Source: Gigaspora margarita (taxonomy: Eukaryota > Glomeromycota > Glomeromycetes > Diversisporales > Gigasporaceae). From it: DNA of 64,000 nucleotides. A program made the translations under genes and the position numbers. Shown here piece after piece: positions 35,283 to 45,725 of this stretch. The notes below the pieces were generated by a model. That model was not told where the DNA came from. It searched no databases and saw only the letters and a program-made list of their open reading frames with translations. The DNA lies in the NCBI GenBank assembly GCA_009809945.1, contig WTPW01000086.1, forward strand, positions 414,858 through 478,857, given 5' to 3'. Numbering within the stretch: the stretch's first letter is position 1; each line of letters starts with the position of its first letter.

Positions 35283-35857
35283 CGCTAGAGATGCGGGCAT
35301 TTAAAATTTAACAGATATAGTGGATATCCGAATCCTACTTATTTGCGCAGGTAATAAAAAATTTATTAGCAGGCCAGTTTCAGAGTTTCAGTATAGTTTT
35401 GGAGGATTGGTATAGTTTCGGGTCTTTAGGCAAGTTTCGGCCAAGAAGGTCATGTTCGAAACTAGTAATACCAGTTTCGGTTTCAGTCAATCCGAAACTA
35501 TATAGTTTCGGGCAGCATCATTACTCTATACCATACAAGGTACCTGGGAGTATAAATCAAATTTTTTATCATATAAAATTAAATTGTATCTGGGTACCTT
35601 ACAAGGTAAATTATAGTAATTTACTAACCACTACATATTAAAATTTTTTTTTTTATAATTTAGTTGTTGCAATAAAGCAAAGATTTTGAAATTGAACCAA
35701 TTGTTAAATTGTTTGTTTTGTAACTAAATTAACAACAATATATTTTATTCAAAAAATATTTTACTATATTTTGCATCTTGTATTAAAATTTTAATAACTT
35801 TGGCTCTATAGTCATATTGTATTCTATTACATTATTTTTGATATATACAGTAAATAC

Positions 35858-36333
35858 AGAACCCCGAAATATATAGAGAGGGGTAGGGTTTTAGTTTGCT
35901 TATTTTGGTCTTTTTTGTGCAGATCATTTCCTTTTGTAGGGGGTCCTTAAAGCGGAGCAGATCATATGACATACTGTTTTTCCTGTTTTTCATTAACTTT
36001 AGGGTTAGGGCCCACCTTAGGTTAGGGTTAAAGAAGTTTCTATAGATAAAATTACCTCCCCGCCATTTTTTGTTAATGCTCCAAGGTGGGTTTAGACTAC
36101 AGTTTCTTCTATTTTTTGCATTTTTCTCTTTTTTTCGCTTGTTTGCTTCGTCAAGCTGATCCGGGATCATCAAATTTTAACAATTTGATTGGTTAATTAT
36201 GATGTAATCTGCCCACTTTAAGGGACCCCTTTTGTAGTAATAAGTTTGCTTATTTATTGCCTTTTCTTGCAGATCTTTCTATATTTAGTAATTTTTGTAA
36301 AACCTTACCCTTTTGTAGATATTTCGGGATCCT
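35858..36333. mobile_element. hAT-like element with AGAACCCCGAAATAT ends, perfect 8-bp TSD
   Basis: TIRs AGAACCCCGAAATAT and ATATTTCGGGATCCT; TSD GTAAATAC at 35850-35857 and 36334-36341. It is a relative of 8296-8475 with the same GTTTGCTTATTT and GCAGATCTTT interior words. It is split by another element at 35940-36229. Confidence 0.88.
35940..36229. mobile_element. Nested hAT-like MITE, perfect 8-bp TSD
   Basis: Ends GGGGTCCTTAAAGCGGAGCA and TGCCCACTTTAAGGGACCCC are inverted. TSD TTTTGTAG is perfect (35932-35939, 36230-36237). The interior holds two TTAGGGTTAGGG-like words near 36000 and a minus-strand frame with KKRKEKNAKNRR that I consider chance. Confidence 0.9.
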
Positions 36334-36344
36334 GTAAATACAGT

Positions 36345-36914
36345 AAAGTATTTTTTATTTATATTATTTAAATAAAATTGATTTTGGATATTAATTTATT
36401 CTATAGTGGCCTGCTATATTATTGTGAACACTTTTTAAAAATTTATACAGAGCTAAATATCTAAGATATAAGCAAAAAATTAAATTATAAATTCTTTAAA
36501 TCTATATCTTTTAAATAAAAAAAATTTTGAAAAATTTTATACTACAATTTTTAAAATAATTAAGTTTAAATAAAATTTTAAATTTTTACATTTGACCAAT
36601 TTTCTAAATTTTAATATAGTTTTCATAGTAGCTAGAATTACTAAATTTAGCAATATATAAACTTAAATTTTTTATTTATAAACTAGCAATTTTTTTTAAA
36701 TAAAGTTTAGCATAACAAATTGCATATATCTTAAAAATTTTATAATTTTTTTAAAAAATATTTATTTAATTACTATATACAGTAATAAAAACTACTATAT
36801 TTGGTTATTTTGAATTAATAATTGCATTACTGTATTTAAAAATAATAACTACATTAAAATTCTTTAAAATTTTATAAAAATTTGAGATTATATGTAATTT
36901 GTCATATACTTTTC
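36345..36914. other. Extremely AT-rich stretch
   Basis: TTTAAATTTT-type words only; no gene. Confidence 0.45.
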
Positions 36915-37840
36915 TAGTATTGGAAATAAAAATCTGAACCAAAACTGGTATAAAAGTACAGTAATTTTTTGTTTTGCTGCTTTCAGTTTTCTAGCCTTTA
37001 CATCAAGAGTAGAGATCTTTATTGAGATTAGTACAAAATTGAAAATGACACTAAAAATAGTTATCTGGAGCTAGTACCAAAGATAAGTACTGATATATTT
37101 TTTTTTACTTGTAGTTTTTTATTCTTCTAACCTTATCTTTTTTGTAAATTTGTGGATATTGAAAATGATACTGGGAATAAAGATTTGTACTGGTATTCTT
37201 TTTTTTTATTCTTGTTATTTGTATCTTTTATTCTATTAAACTTTTTCTTGTAGACTTATGTATTAAAAATGGCACCAGGTGATAAAGATCTGGGCTGGAA
37301 CTGGTATAAAAGCTAGTACTATTTTTTTTTTCTTGTTACATTTAGTTTTTCTATTCTTTTAATATTTTCTTTTTGTAAACTTGTAGAAATTAAAAATAGT
37401 ATTGGAAATGATATGAACTAAAACTAGAATAAAAGCTAAATACCAGTATTTTTTTTTCTTGTTACTTTTATAAGTTTTTTATTCTTCTAGCCTCTTCTTT
37501 CTTGTAGGTTTGTGGGGCATTAAAATAGTACCTGGAATAAAGATCTGAACCTGGACTAGCACAAAAGCTAAATATCAAAATTCTTTTTTTTTTGTTGCAG
37601 TTTTTGATTCTTTTCTTTCTTTTTTATTACTTGTAGTTTTTATTCTATTAATCTTTTTTATAGGTTTGTAGACATTAAAAATGATACCTGGAGTAGAGAT
37701 CTGAATGGGACTAGTATAAAAACTAAGTACTAATAATAAATTCTTTCTTGTAGTATGGATTTGTAGATATTAAAAATAGTGCAGAAATAGAGATCTGGAT
37801 GGATTGGTATAAAATTCAAGTACTAATATTTTTTTGGGTA
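36915..37840. repeat. Tandem array, about 110-135 bp units, about seven copies
   Basis: Each unit runs roughly: ATTAAAAATGGTACTGGAAT, then AAAGATCTGAACTGGAACTG, then GTATAAAAGCTAAGTACT, a T-run, TTCTTGTTACTTTTAG, then TTTTTTATTCTTCTA and CTTTTTTTTGTAG. The copies are diverged, so the array is old. Confidence 0.75.
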
Positions 37841-37904
37841 CCAAAATGAAATAGTAGTTGAAATAGATAAATATACAGTATTTAGTAGTTATTATAATTT
37901 TTCA

Positions 37905-38505
37905 TATGGGCTAATTTATTGAATTGCTAATAACTTTTGATATATTAATCTATTTTGAATAATTTTATACCAAAATGTTGGTCTTGATAAAATGGTTCTA
38001 ATGAATCCAAAATCATCAAAATCCAATTAAAGGATCCTGAGATAATTAAGATTTTGTATAATTTTACTATTAATTTTTAAGTTACTATATAAATGCACTT
38101 TATATTAAATAACTTTTAGTATATTTGTCTGTTTTGGATGATATAACTACCAAAATGTTGGTCTCGATGAGATGGTTCTAATGAATCCAAAATCATCAAA
38201 ATCCAATCACAGGATCCCAAGATAATTACGATTTTGTATAATTTTACTATTAACTTTTACTATGTAGACAATCAACTATGGATTGGTTTTCATATATGAA
38301 AACCAATCCATACATTGATTGTCTACATAGTAAAAGTTAAAATTATACAAAATCATAATTATCTTGGGATCCTGTGATTGGGTTTTGATGATTTTGGATT
38401 TATTCAAACCGTCTCATCAAGACCAACATTTTGGTAATAAAATTATTCAAAAATAGATTAGTATATCAAAGTTATTGGCAATTCATAAATCAGCCCATAT
38501 GTTTA
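37905..38505. repeat. Palindromic element with a partly duplicated left arm
   Basis: Arms fold around about 38292 (TTGGTTTTCATATATGAAAA then CCAA). CATATGGGCTAATTTATTGA at the left end pairs with TCATAAATCAGCCCATATG at the right. ACCAAAATGTTGGTCTTGAT, AATCATCAAAATCCAAT and GGATCCTGAGATAATTA occur twice on the left and once inverted on the right. Similar words occur at 9430-9500. Confidence 0.8.
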
Positions 38506-38689
38506 AAAAATAATAAATTTATTCAATAAATATGTAATTATCAATTATGTAATTATTGTATTATAATTAGAAATACTTATTAAATAACAACTCTTTTCAA
38601 TAATTCCTGTACCTACTTTTCCAAAATACAAACCTATGAAAATTTTTGTAGTTAATATATTTTTATATATAACAAAAACTTTATCTAAA

Positions 38690-39500
38690 AGCAGCTTGAA
38701 TACAGGGTTCCAGATTGCATACTAAGAAGAACTAAAATAGAGTTTAAAAAACTCTCTTTGTAGATTTGACTCTTTGAATAGAAGACTTCATTGCTATAAA
38801 AAATATAATAGGCTAAAACTCTAAAGTATTTTGTCAAAAGATATAAAAGCTTTAGCAGAAGTATACTTTTGGTTGGTTATATTATTCTATGAAGTTTGGT
38901 TCTTCTATATTTCTTTTTGGATCAAAATTTTGTCAAAAAAGGGAGAAATTTAGCTTATCCTCTTCAAAAGATTTGCAATATTTACTTTATCCATTTTGAA
39001 AATACACCTACCTAGTTGGAATCAAGTCATGAATAAGTTTTAGGTTCTGCAAAATAAACAATAAATGACATGTGAGACAACTTTGAAAAAAAAAACAAAT
39101 TAAAATTTCTTTCTAAAACTTTTTTTAGATGTCATTTTTTTTTTATATATATAAATAATACTTTGGCAAAGTGTTTTTCTGCATAACTATATAATTTTAA
39201 TTTTCTAGCATAGGTTTTTAACTAGTGCTATTTTGTTTCTTTTCTATTTTATCTGTTTTTTTTTAGTATACCCTTGTCACCACAGAATTTTCTTTGTTTT
39301 TTTCATCTTGTATTATTTTTTTGTTATGTTTTTAGTCTTGATATAGGTTTATATGATTTTTTTCTCTTTATTTTCAATCCTTTTATTTCTTTTATGTGTT
39401 TTTTTCTTTTGTTTGGTTTAAGTATATTATATTTTTCCTAGATATCAATCTAAATAAGAGAAATTTAAAGAGAATTCTGTTTGACAGTATTAGCTAAATA
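38690..39500. repeat. Inverted counterpart of 29700-30640
   Basis: See that entry for the alignment words. The two copies lie about 8 kb apart in opposite orientation and are clearly diverged. Confidence 0.6.
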
Positions 39501-40640
39501 TTTAATTTTGTTAAAAATTAGTGTGACAAGCATATTTGTGCACTTTTGAAGCAGCCTGTGGGTTAGATTTAAAATTAAACTAAGCCTATTTAGTATTCAA
39601 ATTTTGTATTAGAAGTCATAAAAGTAAAAAAAATTAATAAAGTTGTCAAAGTAGAAAAAAAATTGCTTATTAAATTAATTACTTATTACTAAAAAAATAA
39701 TATTAATATTTCTTACCAATTTTTATAAGTAATTATATCAATAAATAATTAGTAACTACTGATTTTTATAGAGCAATCACAAAAATTCCTGGCTGGATTT
39801 AGATTTTTAGTGGTTAGCAGGTTCTATAGCAAAATTAACAACTAAGCACTTTTTACTTAATGAATAGCTATGATTTTATTAGTAAAATTTTTGATAATTC
39901 TAAACAAAATTGGTTATTTTTGCTCTGCCAATAGTGATACAAATTTTTAATCAATTAGTTAATAGATTAACAAATTGATTAATTGATTTTATTCAACTAG
40001 TTGATTAGTTTACCAATCAATTAATCAACTAATTAATTAATTAATTAGTTGATGATTGGTCAACTCATTAAATAGTTGAATAAAAATAAACAAACCTTTA
40101 TAAAATATATATAAGGTAGCAACTGAAATAGCTGGGTTGGGTTGATATTTTTATATAATTGTTGACCAATTAACTAGTCAGTTATTGTAGTAATTATCAA
40201 AAAATAAAAATTGCTCAATTGTTATATAATTACTAGTGATTTCTGATTTTCTAAAAATACTTCAATATTATAATATATAATTATTATATCAGAGTTGTTT
40301 TAAAAAATGAGAACTTATTGTAATAATTTTATGGAACTATTCTAAATTTTTAGATCAGATGCATTGGATCTAGATATGTGTTTAGCCCTAGTTGTTAGCT
40401 AGATATTTTTTTTACTTAGAGCATCAATAAATAATGCTATATACCTCTATATAGTAGCTTCTGACCTCCCCCAGACCAGTTATATAATATTTACTATCTC
40501 TATTTTTTTTTATGTTATGTTTATGTTCATAGTGTCCATAGTGTCCATACATCTTATAATAAAGTATATATTGTTAAAAATATACAATTATATATAAAAT
40601 TTAGTGATAAATCTTTTTTATTTAATTTTAAATCATGTTA
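39501..40640. other. AT-rich stretch with a TTAATTGATTAATCAA-type tract
   Basis: At 39945-40080 overlapping palindromic words of ATTAATTAGTTGATTA recur. A similar tract lies at 41870-41995. No gene. Confidence 0.45.
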
Positions 40641-40800
40641 GGGCCATGTTATTAATTATCTGATTATTTTTATTTAGAGGCCTACCCTTCTCTTTAATAT
40701 AGATTTGTCATTTCCTATATATAATTTTAACATTTTTTTACCCACTTTGCCTTCTAAAAAATTATCTGATTTTTGTCATTCCCCTTATCATATAAAATTT
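40641..40800. repeat. Dispersed repeat, intact reference copy
   Basis: GGGCCATGTTATTAATTATC, AGAGGCCTACCCTTCTCTTT, ATATATAATTTTAACATTTT and AAAATTATCTGATTTTTGTC occur here without interruption. They also occur at 42966-43548, split by the palindromic MITE. Confidence 0.7.
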
Positions 40801-40924
40801 TAAGTAATTTTAAATTTTTTTTTGCTTAAAAATGTTCAAAACTGTCCAAACTCATGCTTACAACTGCCATATACATTACTACCCTAGACTATATAAAAAA
40901 AATTTAAAATCCATATATTTTATA

Positions 40925-41274
40925 TACAGTATGGAACAGTATAAAGCATCTATCTAAAAATATAAGGCACCAATTTTGATGCTATATAATCGATTATGAT
41001 TGGCTAATTTTGTATAATTAATTCTAATTGGTTAATAAAACATATATCTATCTTTTTTTTATATTAAAATGCCAATTTTTAAAATCATTATAAACTTTAA
41101 CTCCTAATTTCTTTAAATCAAAAAATAATAAAAAATCCTCTAACAGAAATGTAGTTGATTAAAAATCTATCAATTTGTCAGAGGGTTTTTTATTTAACTT
41201 GTTTTAAAAAAAGGTATAATGATTTAAAGTTTTTATTTGTAAAAATTAGATGCATTTTCCTGCCCCACACTGTA
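40925..41274. mobile_element. MITE with ACAGTATGG / CCACACTGT ends
   Basis: TATACAGTATGGAACAG on the left and CTGCCCCACACTGTATA on the right are inverted, and AAGCATCTA/TAGATGCAT lies just inside. CAGTNTGG ends with TA flanks suggest a Tc1/mariner-type MITE. Confidence 0.65.
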
Positions 41275-42086
41275 TATAATTTTACAAAAATTTTGATATA
41301 TTATGATACAGTAATCCAATTTGAATGATTTTGGTACTATTCGATTAGTCTTTATGAAATGAATCCAATAATATCAAATTATTTTATTTGAATCATGGAT
41401 CAAGAGTCATTTACAAAAAACTATTTGTTATATAGCAATTTTATAAAAAAAAGTATGACCAATAGTATTTTGATAATAACTCTTGATCCAGTGATCCAAA
41501 TGAAATGATTTTGGTACTATTTGATTTCTCTCCTCAAGATGAATCAAATATTATCAAAATTATTCAACTTGGATCTCTGGATTCAATTTAAACAAATTTT
41601 TTTTTATTAAAAAAAAATTGTTATATTTTTTAACTCCTACTTATTGAAAAAATATTATATTTGTGTGGCCATCCTCCTCTTGTATAATATTATTTATAGC
41701 TGCCTCATTAATAAATAGATATAATTTTATTGTTAAAATTTTTATAATTTTGAAGCAAAATTAATCAGCTCTGATCTAGCTAATTATAATTCTGATATAT
41801 CCTGCCCAGAATTTTGTAACCCCTATATAAGTTTATAGTAATCACATAACAAATTGAGTGATTATACAAACTGCAATAATTGATTATTTGGCTAATCAAT
41901 TCATTGATTAGTTAACTAATTGATTAATCAACTAAGTTGTAACTATAAAATTCAAATTGATTAGTTGTAAACTTCTCAACTAATTAATTAATTCAATTTT
42001 TGCTTTGTATTACTATCTGCTAATCAGGATTTCAATGCATTTTAACCAGAAATTTTGGAGATTTTTTTTATAAGTTCCTATTACTA
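41275..42086. other. AT-rich stretch with two direct repeats
   Basis: TGAATGATTTTGGTACTATT then GATT (about 41320) and a close copy (about 41505) are each followed by ATGAATC and ATTATCAAA. No gene. Confidence 0.45.
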
Positions 42087-42405
42087 CCGTATATGTCCGA
42101 AAATAAGCTACTACCTAAAATAAGCTACCCCCCTGATTTTTTTCAAAAATCTTAAAAAATCCGTTAGCAGTTGCTACATATATAAGTCTAAATTTTACTA
42201 AGTAAACCTCAAAAGTGCCATTAAGTAAACTTGTTCAGGACATCAAAATACACCTACAGTAAAAATTTGGTGTCATTTGGACAACTTTTTATTAGTACGT
42301 TTTTCAATTTTTTCGAAAAACGCTATATTTCGAAAATAAGCTACCCCACGTTTTTTCGTGTAATTTTTTGGCCAAAAAAGGTAGCTTATTTTCGGACACA
42401 TACGG
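42087..42405. mobile_element. CCGTA-ended MITE, TA target site
   Basis: CCGTATATGTCCGAAAATAA and TTATTTTCGGACACATACGG are inverted with TA on each side. A second inner pair, CGAAAATAAGCTACC, repeats at about 42335. Ends match the CCGTA family at 1353-2311 and 44637-45888 only in the first bases and in the CGAAAATAA/CGAAATAA word. Confidence 0.8.
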
Positions 42406-42496
42406 TAGTACAGGCTTGAATAAAAAGACTGTTTGATATATAAGTATCAAGGCAGTTTTTGTCTCAAATCAGTTGGATTTGCACATATGTTATGCT

Positions 42497-42945
42497 TACT
42501 ATCTTTCTCCTCTATAATTACATGGGCCAGGTGCTAGAAAAAGGACCAAAAATGACAAAATAAAAGATCTTCAGAAAATCAATTTTTGTAAATCTTATAA
42601 TAGATTATAAGAAAATACCTACTTTAAAAAGCTATTCTGTAAAATTTTATTAATACAACTACCTTTGTGTCTTAAGTAAAAAAAGGTTCTAATCTTATTC
42701 TAAATTGATTTATGTAAAAATATCTATTTTAAAAAAATGGCATCTTCAGTTCTTTTTCTAGCACCTAGCCCACATAGTCTGTATTATGCAAATTGTGTGA
42801 TTGTATAAAGGTTTTTATTATCATGTGCTTATAAAGAGGTATTTTTATAAGTTTATTAGTAAAGTAGTTGCAAACTTTGGTGTGATTATAAAAGTTTTAC
42901 TATTATGTAATTATATAAAAGTGATTATATAGGAGGAAGATAGTA
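42497..42945. mobile_element. Pogo-like MITE with TACTATCTTTCTCC ends
   Basis: TACTATCTTTCTCCTCTATA on the left and TATATAGGAGGAAGATAGTA on the right are inverted. GTGATTATATA-type words fit pogo/Tigger MITEs. Another MITE (42522-42774) is inserted about 25 bp from the left end. Confidence 0.75.
42522..42774. mobile_element. MITE with TGGGCCAGGTGCTAGAAAAA ends, nested
   Basis: The right end reads TTTTTCTAGCACCTAGCCCA. A second copy is at 58148-58407. Both share inner words GATCTTCAGAAAATCAATTT and CTTAAGTAAAAAA-type sequence in inverted order. Confidence 0.85.
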
Positions 42946-42965
42946 TATATTCAATTAATTGATTA

Positions 42966-43548
42966 ATTTAGAGCCATGTCATTAATCACCTGATTATTTT
43001 TAATCAGAGGCCTACTCACCTCCCTTTTTTTTAATATATAAATAGTAAGGTTCCTTATATAGTGCAAGACATCTATACTTAACAATTATATGAGTTGTTT
43101 CAATTTATCAAATAGCTGTAACTTTTTATTTAAGAAGTTTTAAAAAACTCTGCCCAGTAACTTTATAGAGCTATATCAGCTCTATATGTATGCCAAATAT
43201 CTTTCAAAATCTCATAACTGTAAAAAGTTTTAGCAATTTGAAATTGGAATTGTATATATAAATTTATAAATTTATATATAAAATTTCAATTTTCAAATTG
43301 CTAAAACTTTTTACAGTTATGAGATTTTGAAAGATATTTGGCATACATATAGAGCTGATATAGCTCTATAAAGTTACTGGTCAGATTTTTTTAAACTTCT
43401 TAGATAAAAAGTTATAGCCATTTGAAAAATTGAACCATCTTGTGTAATTGTTAAGTATAGATGTCTTGCACCATATATAATTTCAACTTTTTTTAACCCC
43501 TCCCTCTCTAAAAAATCACCTGATTTTTGTCACTCTCCTTAGTGTATA
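42966..43548. repeat. Dispersed repeat split by the palindromic MITE
   Basis: The left part (GAGCCATGTCATTAATCACC ... GAGGCCTACTCACC) and right part (ATATATAATTTCAACTTTTT ... AAAATCACCTGATTTTTGTC) together match 40641-40800. Confidence 0.7.
43060..43473. mobile_element. Palindromic MITE, family TAGTGCAAGACATC
   Basis: Nearly the whole element is one inverted repeat with arms of about 205 bp and a small AT-rich centre at 43260-43275. Ends are TAGTGCAAGACATCTATACT and AGTATAGATGTCTTGCACCA, with TA on both sides. The arms are almost identical, so a transcript would fold into long double-stranded RNA. Confidence 0.88.
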
Positions 43549-44560
43549 ACTACAAAATAATTGATTAATAATTAATCAAAGTAAAGTATAGTATAAGTAG
43601 GTAAGTTAAGTAAATATAAGGTAATTAATATGTAATTATTCAAATGTTAATAAGATATAATAAATTTATCTGAATTGGCTTTAGAATGAAAATAATTTGT
43701 AAATTTCATTTTTTATAATAGCTGATTCAATTGTAAATAAGTAGAATTTTTGATATATAAATAACTAAAAAAAACAATCTATATATAGACAAAATAGATT
43801 TGTTTTTTTGCAAATCAAATATATGTTTTGGTTATATCAACTTTTTTTCTTTATAAGTTCTTCAAAGCAATCTGTTAAAACAACAATCAGATAAGAAGCT
43901 AGAGTGGTTATTGTATAATTAAGATAACAATTATTGGTAAAAAAAGTTAATGCATTTTATAATCTGTTGGAATAATGGTTATTTGTATAAAAATTTAATA
44001 TATTCTATAACCTGTTAAAATAATAATTACAAAAAAAATTATATAATAGAAAAAAAGCTATATAGGGCCTTTGAAATAAAAAGAACTAATACTGTTCAAA
44101 AATGAAAATCAAGTTTTTGTTGTATTTGGATAAACTTCAATATGGACTATATTTTTTAATTATAAATAAAAATTGATTTGTATAATAAAAATTGAGATAT
44201 TTAAAAAATATTTTATTGGAGCTTTATACATTACAGGATTACCTAATACAGCTGGCCAATCAAAACACAAAATTTTTGATTAATCCAGATTAGTCCAAAC
44301 AAAACAAACTCAAGTTTTCAAAATCATATATAAACTAGTATTAGCCCTTTCTACTGCAAAGGCTCTATATAATTGATTAATTAGTAAAAGGATAATCTAT
44401 TTGTATTTTTATAATTAAATCTAAAAATAAAGACAAAACAAAGACACTTGAATTGGAATATAAAATCTGTTAAAATAAGTAATATAGAAGCACAAAATTT
44501 ATGTAATATGAATTTATAAATTATACATATTGTATATAAAATATTTAATTATTTATAATT
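43549..44560. other. AT-rich stretch with no gene seen
   Basis: No frame or element identified. Confidence 0.4.
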
Positions 44561-44756
44561 AACAGTCATAGGACATGTCCCATTCATTGCTTTCTATAAT
44601 TAAAATTTTTAAAAAAACATATAAATTTACTATATACCGTATTACCACGAAATAACGATCATGGGCGTTATTTTGAAAATCGCATCCCCTAAAAATAGCA
44701 TACTGGGTTTCGAAATAACGCCCATGTGCGTCCTGAAATAGCGCGCACCATATATA

Positions 44757-45725
44757 GCTCGATCATCTGACTTTATTCAAACAAACTAAATAACTTTATT
44801 TAACATATCTGGAAAACATATGGGATAAGGGTTCGCTACCCTTGGCGGCTCTAATATATAATCGCATTTCCCACTACAGATACATATATTCATCACAACA
44901 GCAAATGAAAGGGACACCTATAATGCTCTGTCTGTTCCTAGGTAAAGAGATGATCCGAAACCATTCACAGATAAAATGCCTTCATATAAAGGGAAACCAT
45001 CAAATCTTCCCATAGCTGTAAAGAGAAGCGGTAACTATGTTCCTGCCAATTTGAGCGAGGTTCATTCTTATGGTCCTTGCACTGCATCTTGCAGCCGTGG
45101 AGCCAAATACAGCAACTGGTCCTTGCATTGCCACTTGCAGCCGTGGAGCCAAATACAACAACTGGTCCTTGCACTGCCACTCGCAGTTGTGGAGCCAAAT
45201 ACAACAACTAGTCCTTGCACTGCCACTTGCAGCCGCAGAGTCAACTACCTCTGGTCCTTGCACTGCCACTTGCAGCCATGGAGCCAGGTACTCAACAAGT
45301 CCTTGCACTGCTAATGCAGCCGTGGAGCCTGGTATAACAAAAAAAACAACACTGCTTGCTTGAATTNGGGTGGGTAAGNGAGGGAGATAGAGCCAGCCTT
45401 TACAAGGTGAGTGATAGCGAAAAGAAAGATAACCTTCTTCACTGAGATTCTTGGCCTTAAATACTCCTTCCGTATCACTGGTTTATAATTGGCCACAGCC
45501 ATTATCCATTACCCCTATTACCGATCTAACAATCATAACCATGTGAATTTAAAATCATATGCAAATCTTAAATTACCTATAAATACAAGTTACAAAATCT
45601 CACAACAATAATCAAAGAATAACCATAAAAGGATACATAACAAAACCTGTACATAATTGGTTATAAAGTCATCTGATCTCACAATAAAGATCGCCCTGTC
45701 ACTTTGTTGACAGGTTTTTCATTTT
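44757..45725 (-). mobile_element. Minisatellite-bearing element, copy 1
   Basis: An inverted pair, CGATCATCTGACTTTATT near 44759 and ATAAAGTCATCTGATCTCAC near 45665, brackets this unit. Its order matches 62028-63545 read backwards: AGGGTTCGCTACC, minisatellite, GAGCCAGCCTTTACAAGG, GAGTGATAGCGAAAAGAAAG, CCATAAAAGGATA, CACAATAAAGATC and CCCTGTCACTTTGTTGACAG. It is much richer in G+C than the surroundings. Either it inserted into the CCGTA element or the CCGTA element captured it. Confidence 0.75.
45068..45335. repeat. GC-richer minisatellite, 46-bp unit, about six copies
   Basis: The unit contains GGTCCTTGCACTGCCACTTG and CAGCCGTGGAGCCAAATAC. Several frames on both strands remain open through it because the unit lacks stops. 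I do not call these genes. Confidence 0.85.

Larger units (their letters stand above)
33843..35523. mobile_element. hAT-like element with TAATGATGCTGCCCGAAACT ends
   Basis: The 20-bp TIR is perfect: TAATGATGCTGCCCGAAACT and AGTTTCGGGCAGCATCATTA. Flanks are near-identical 8-bp duplications, CTCTACAC (33835-33842) and CTCTATAC (35524-35531). GAAACT/AGTTTC words repeat about ten times just inside each end, probably transposase-binding sites. The middle is T-rich low-complexity sequence with an assembly gap, a GGGTGNAAGGGTGGG-type array and a hairpin. No transposase visible, but the gap hides some sequence. Confidence 0.88.

Noticed and set aside
36000-36035. TTAGGGTTAGGG words, also near 29343
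   Set aside because: Only one or two units, degenerate and inside or beside MITE-like repeats, so not an interstitial telomere.
35832-36173. 113-codon minus frame with KRKKEKNAKNRRN
   Set aside because: It runs through the nested hAT-like MITE and its TIR; basic composition comes from A-rich sequence.
44965-45363. Four open frames of 80-112 codons on both strands over the 46-bp minisatellite
   Set aside because: Both strands are open at once and all peptides are repeats of the same unit; this is a property of the array.
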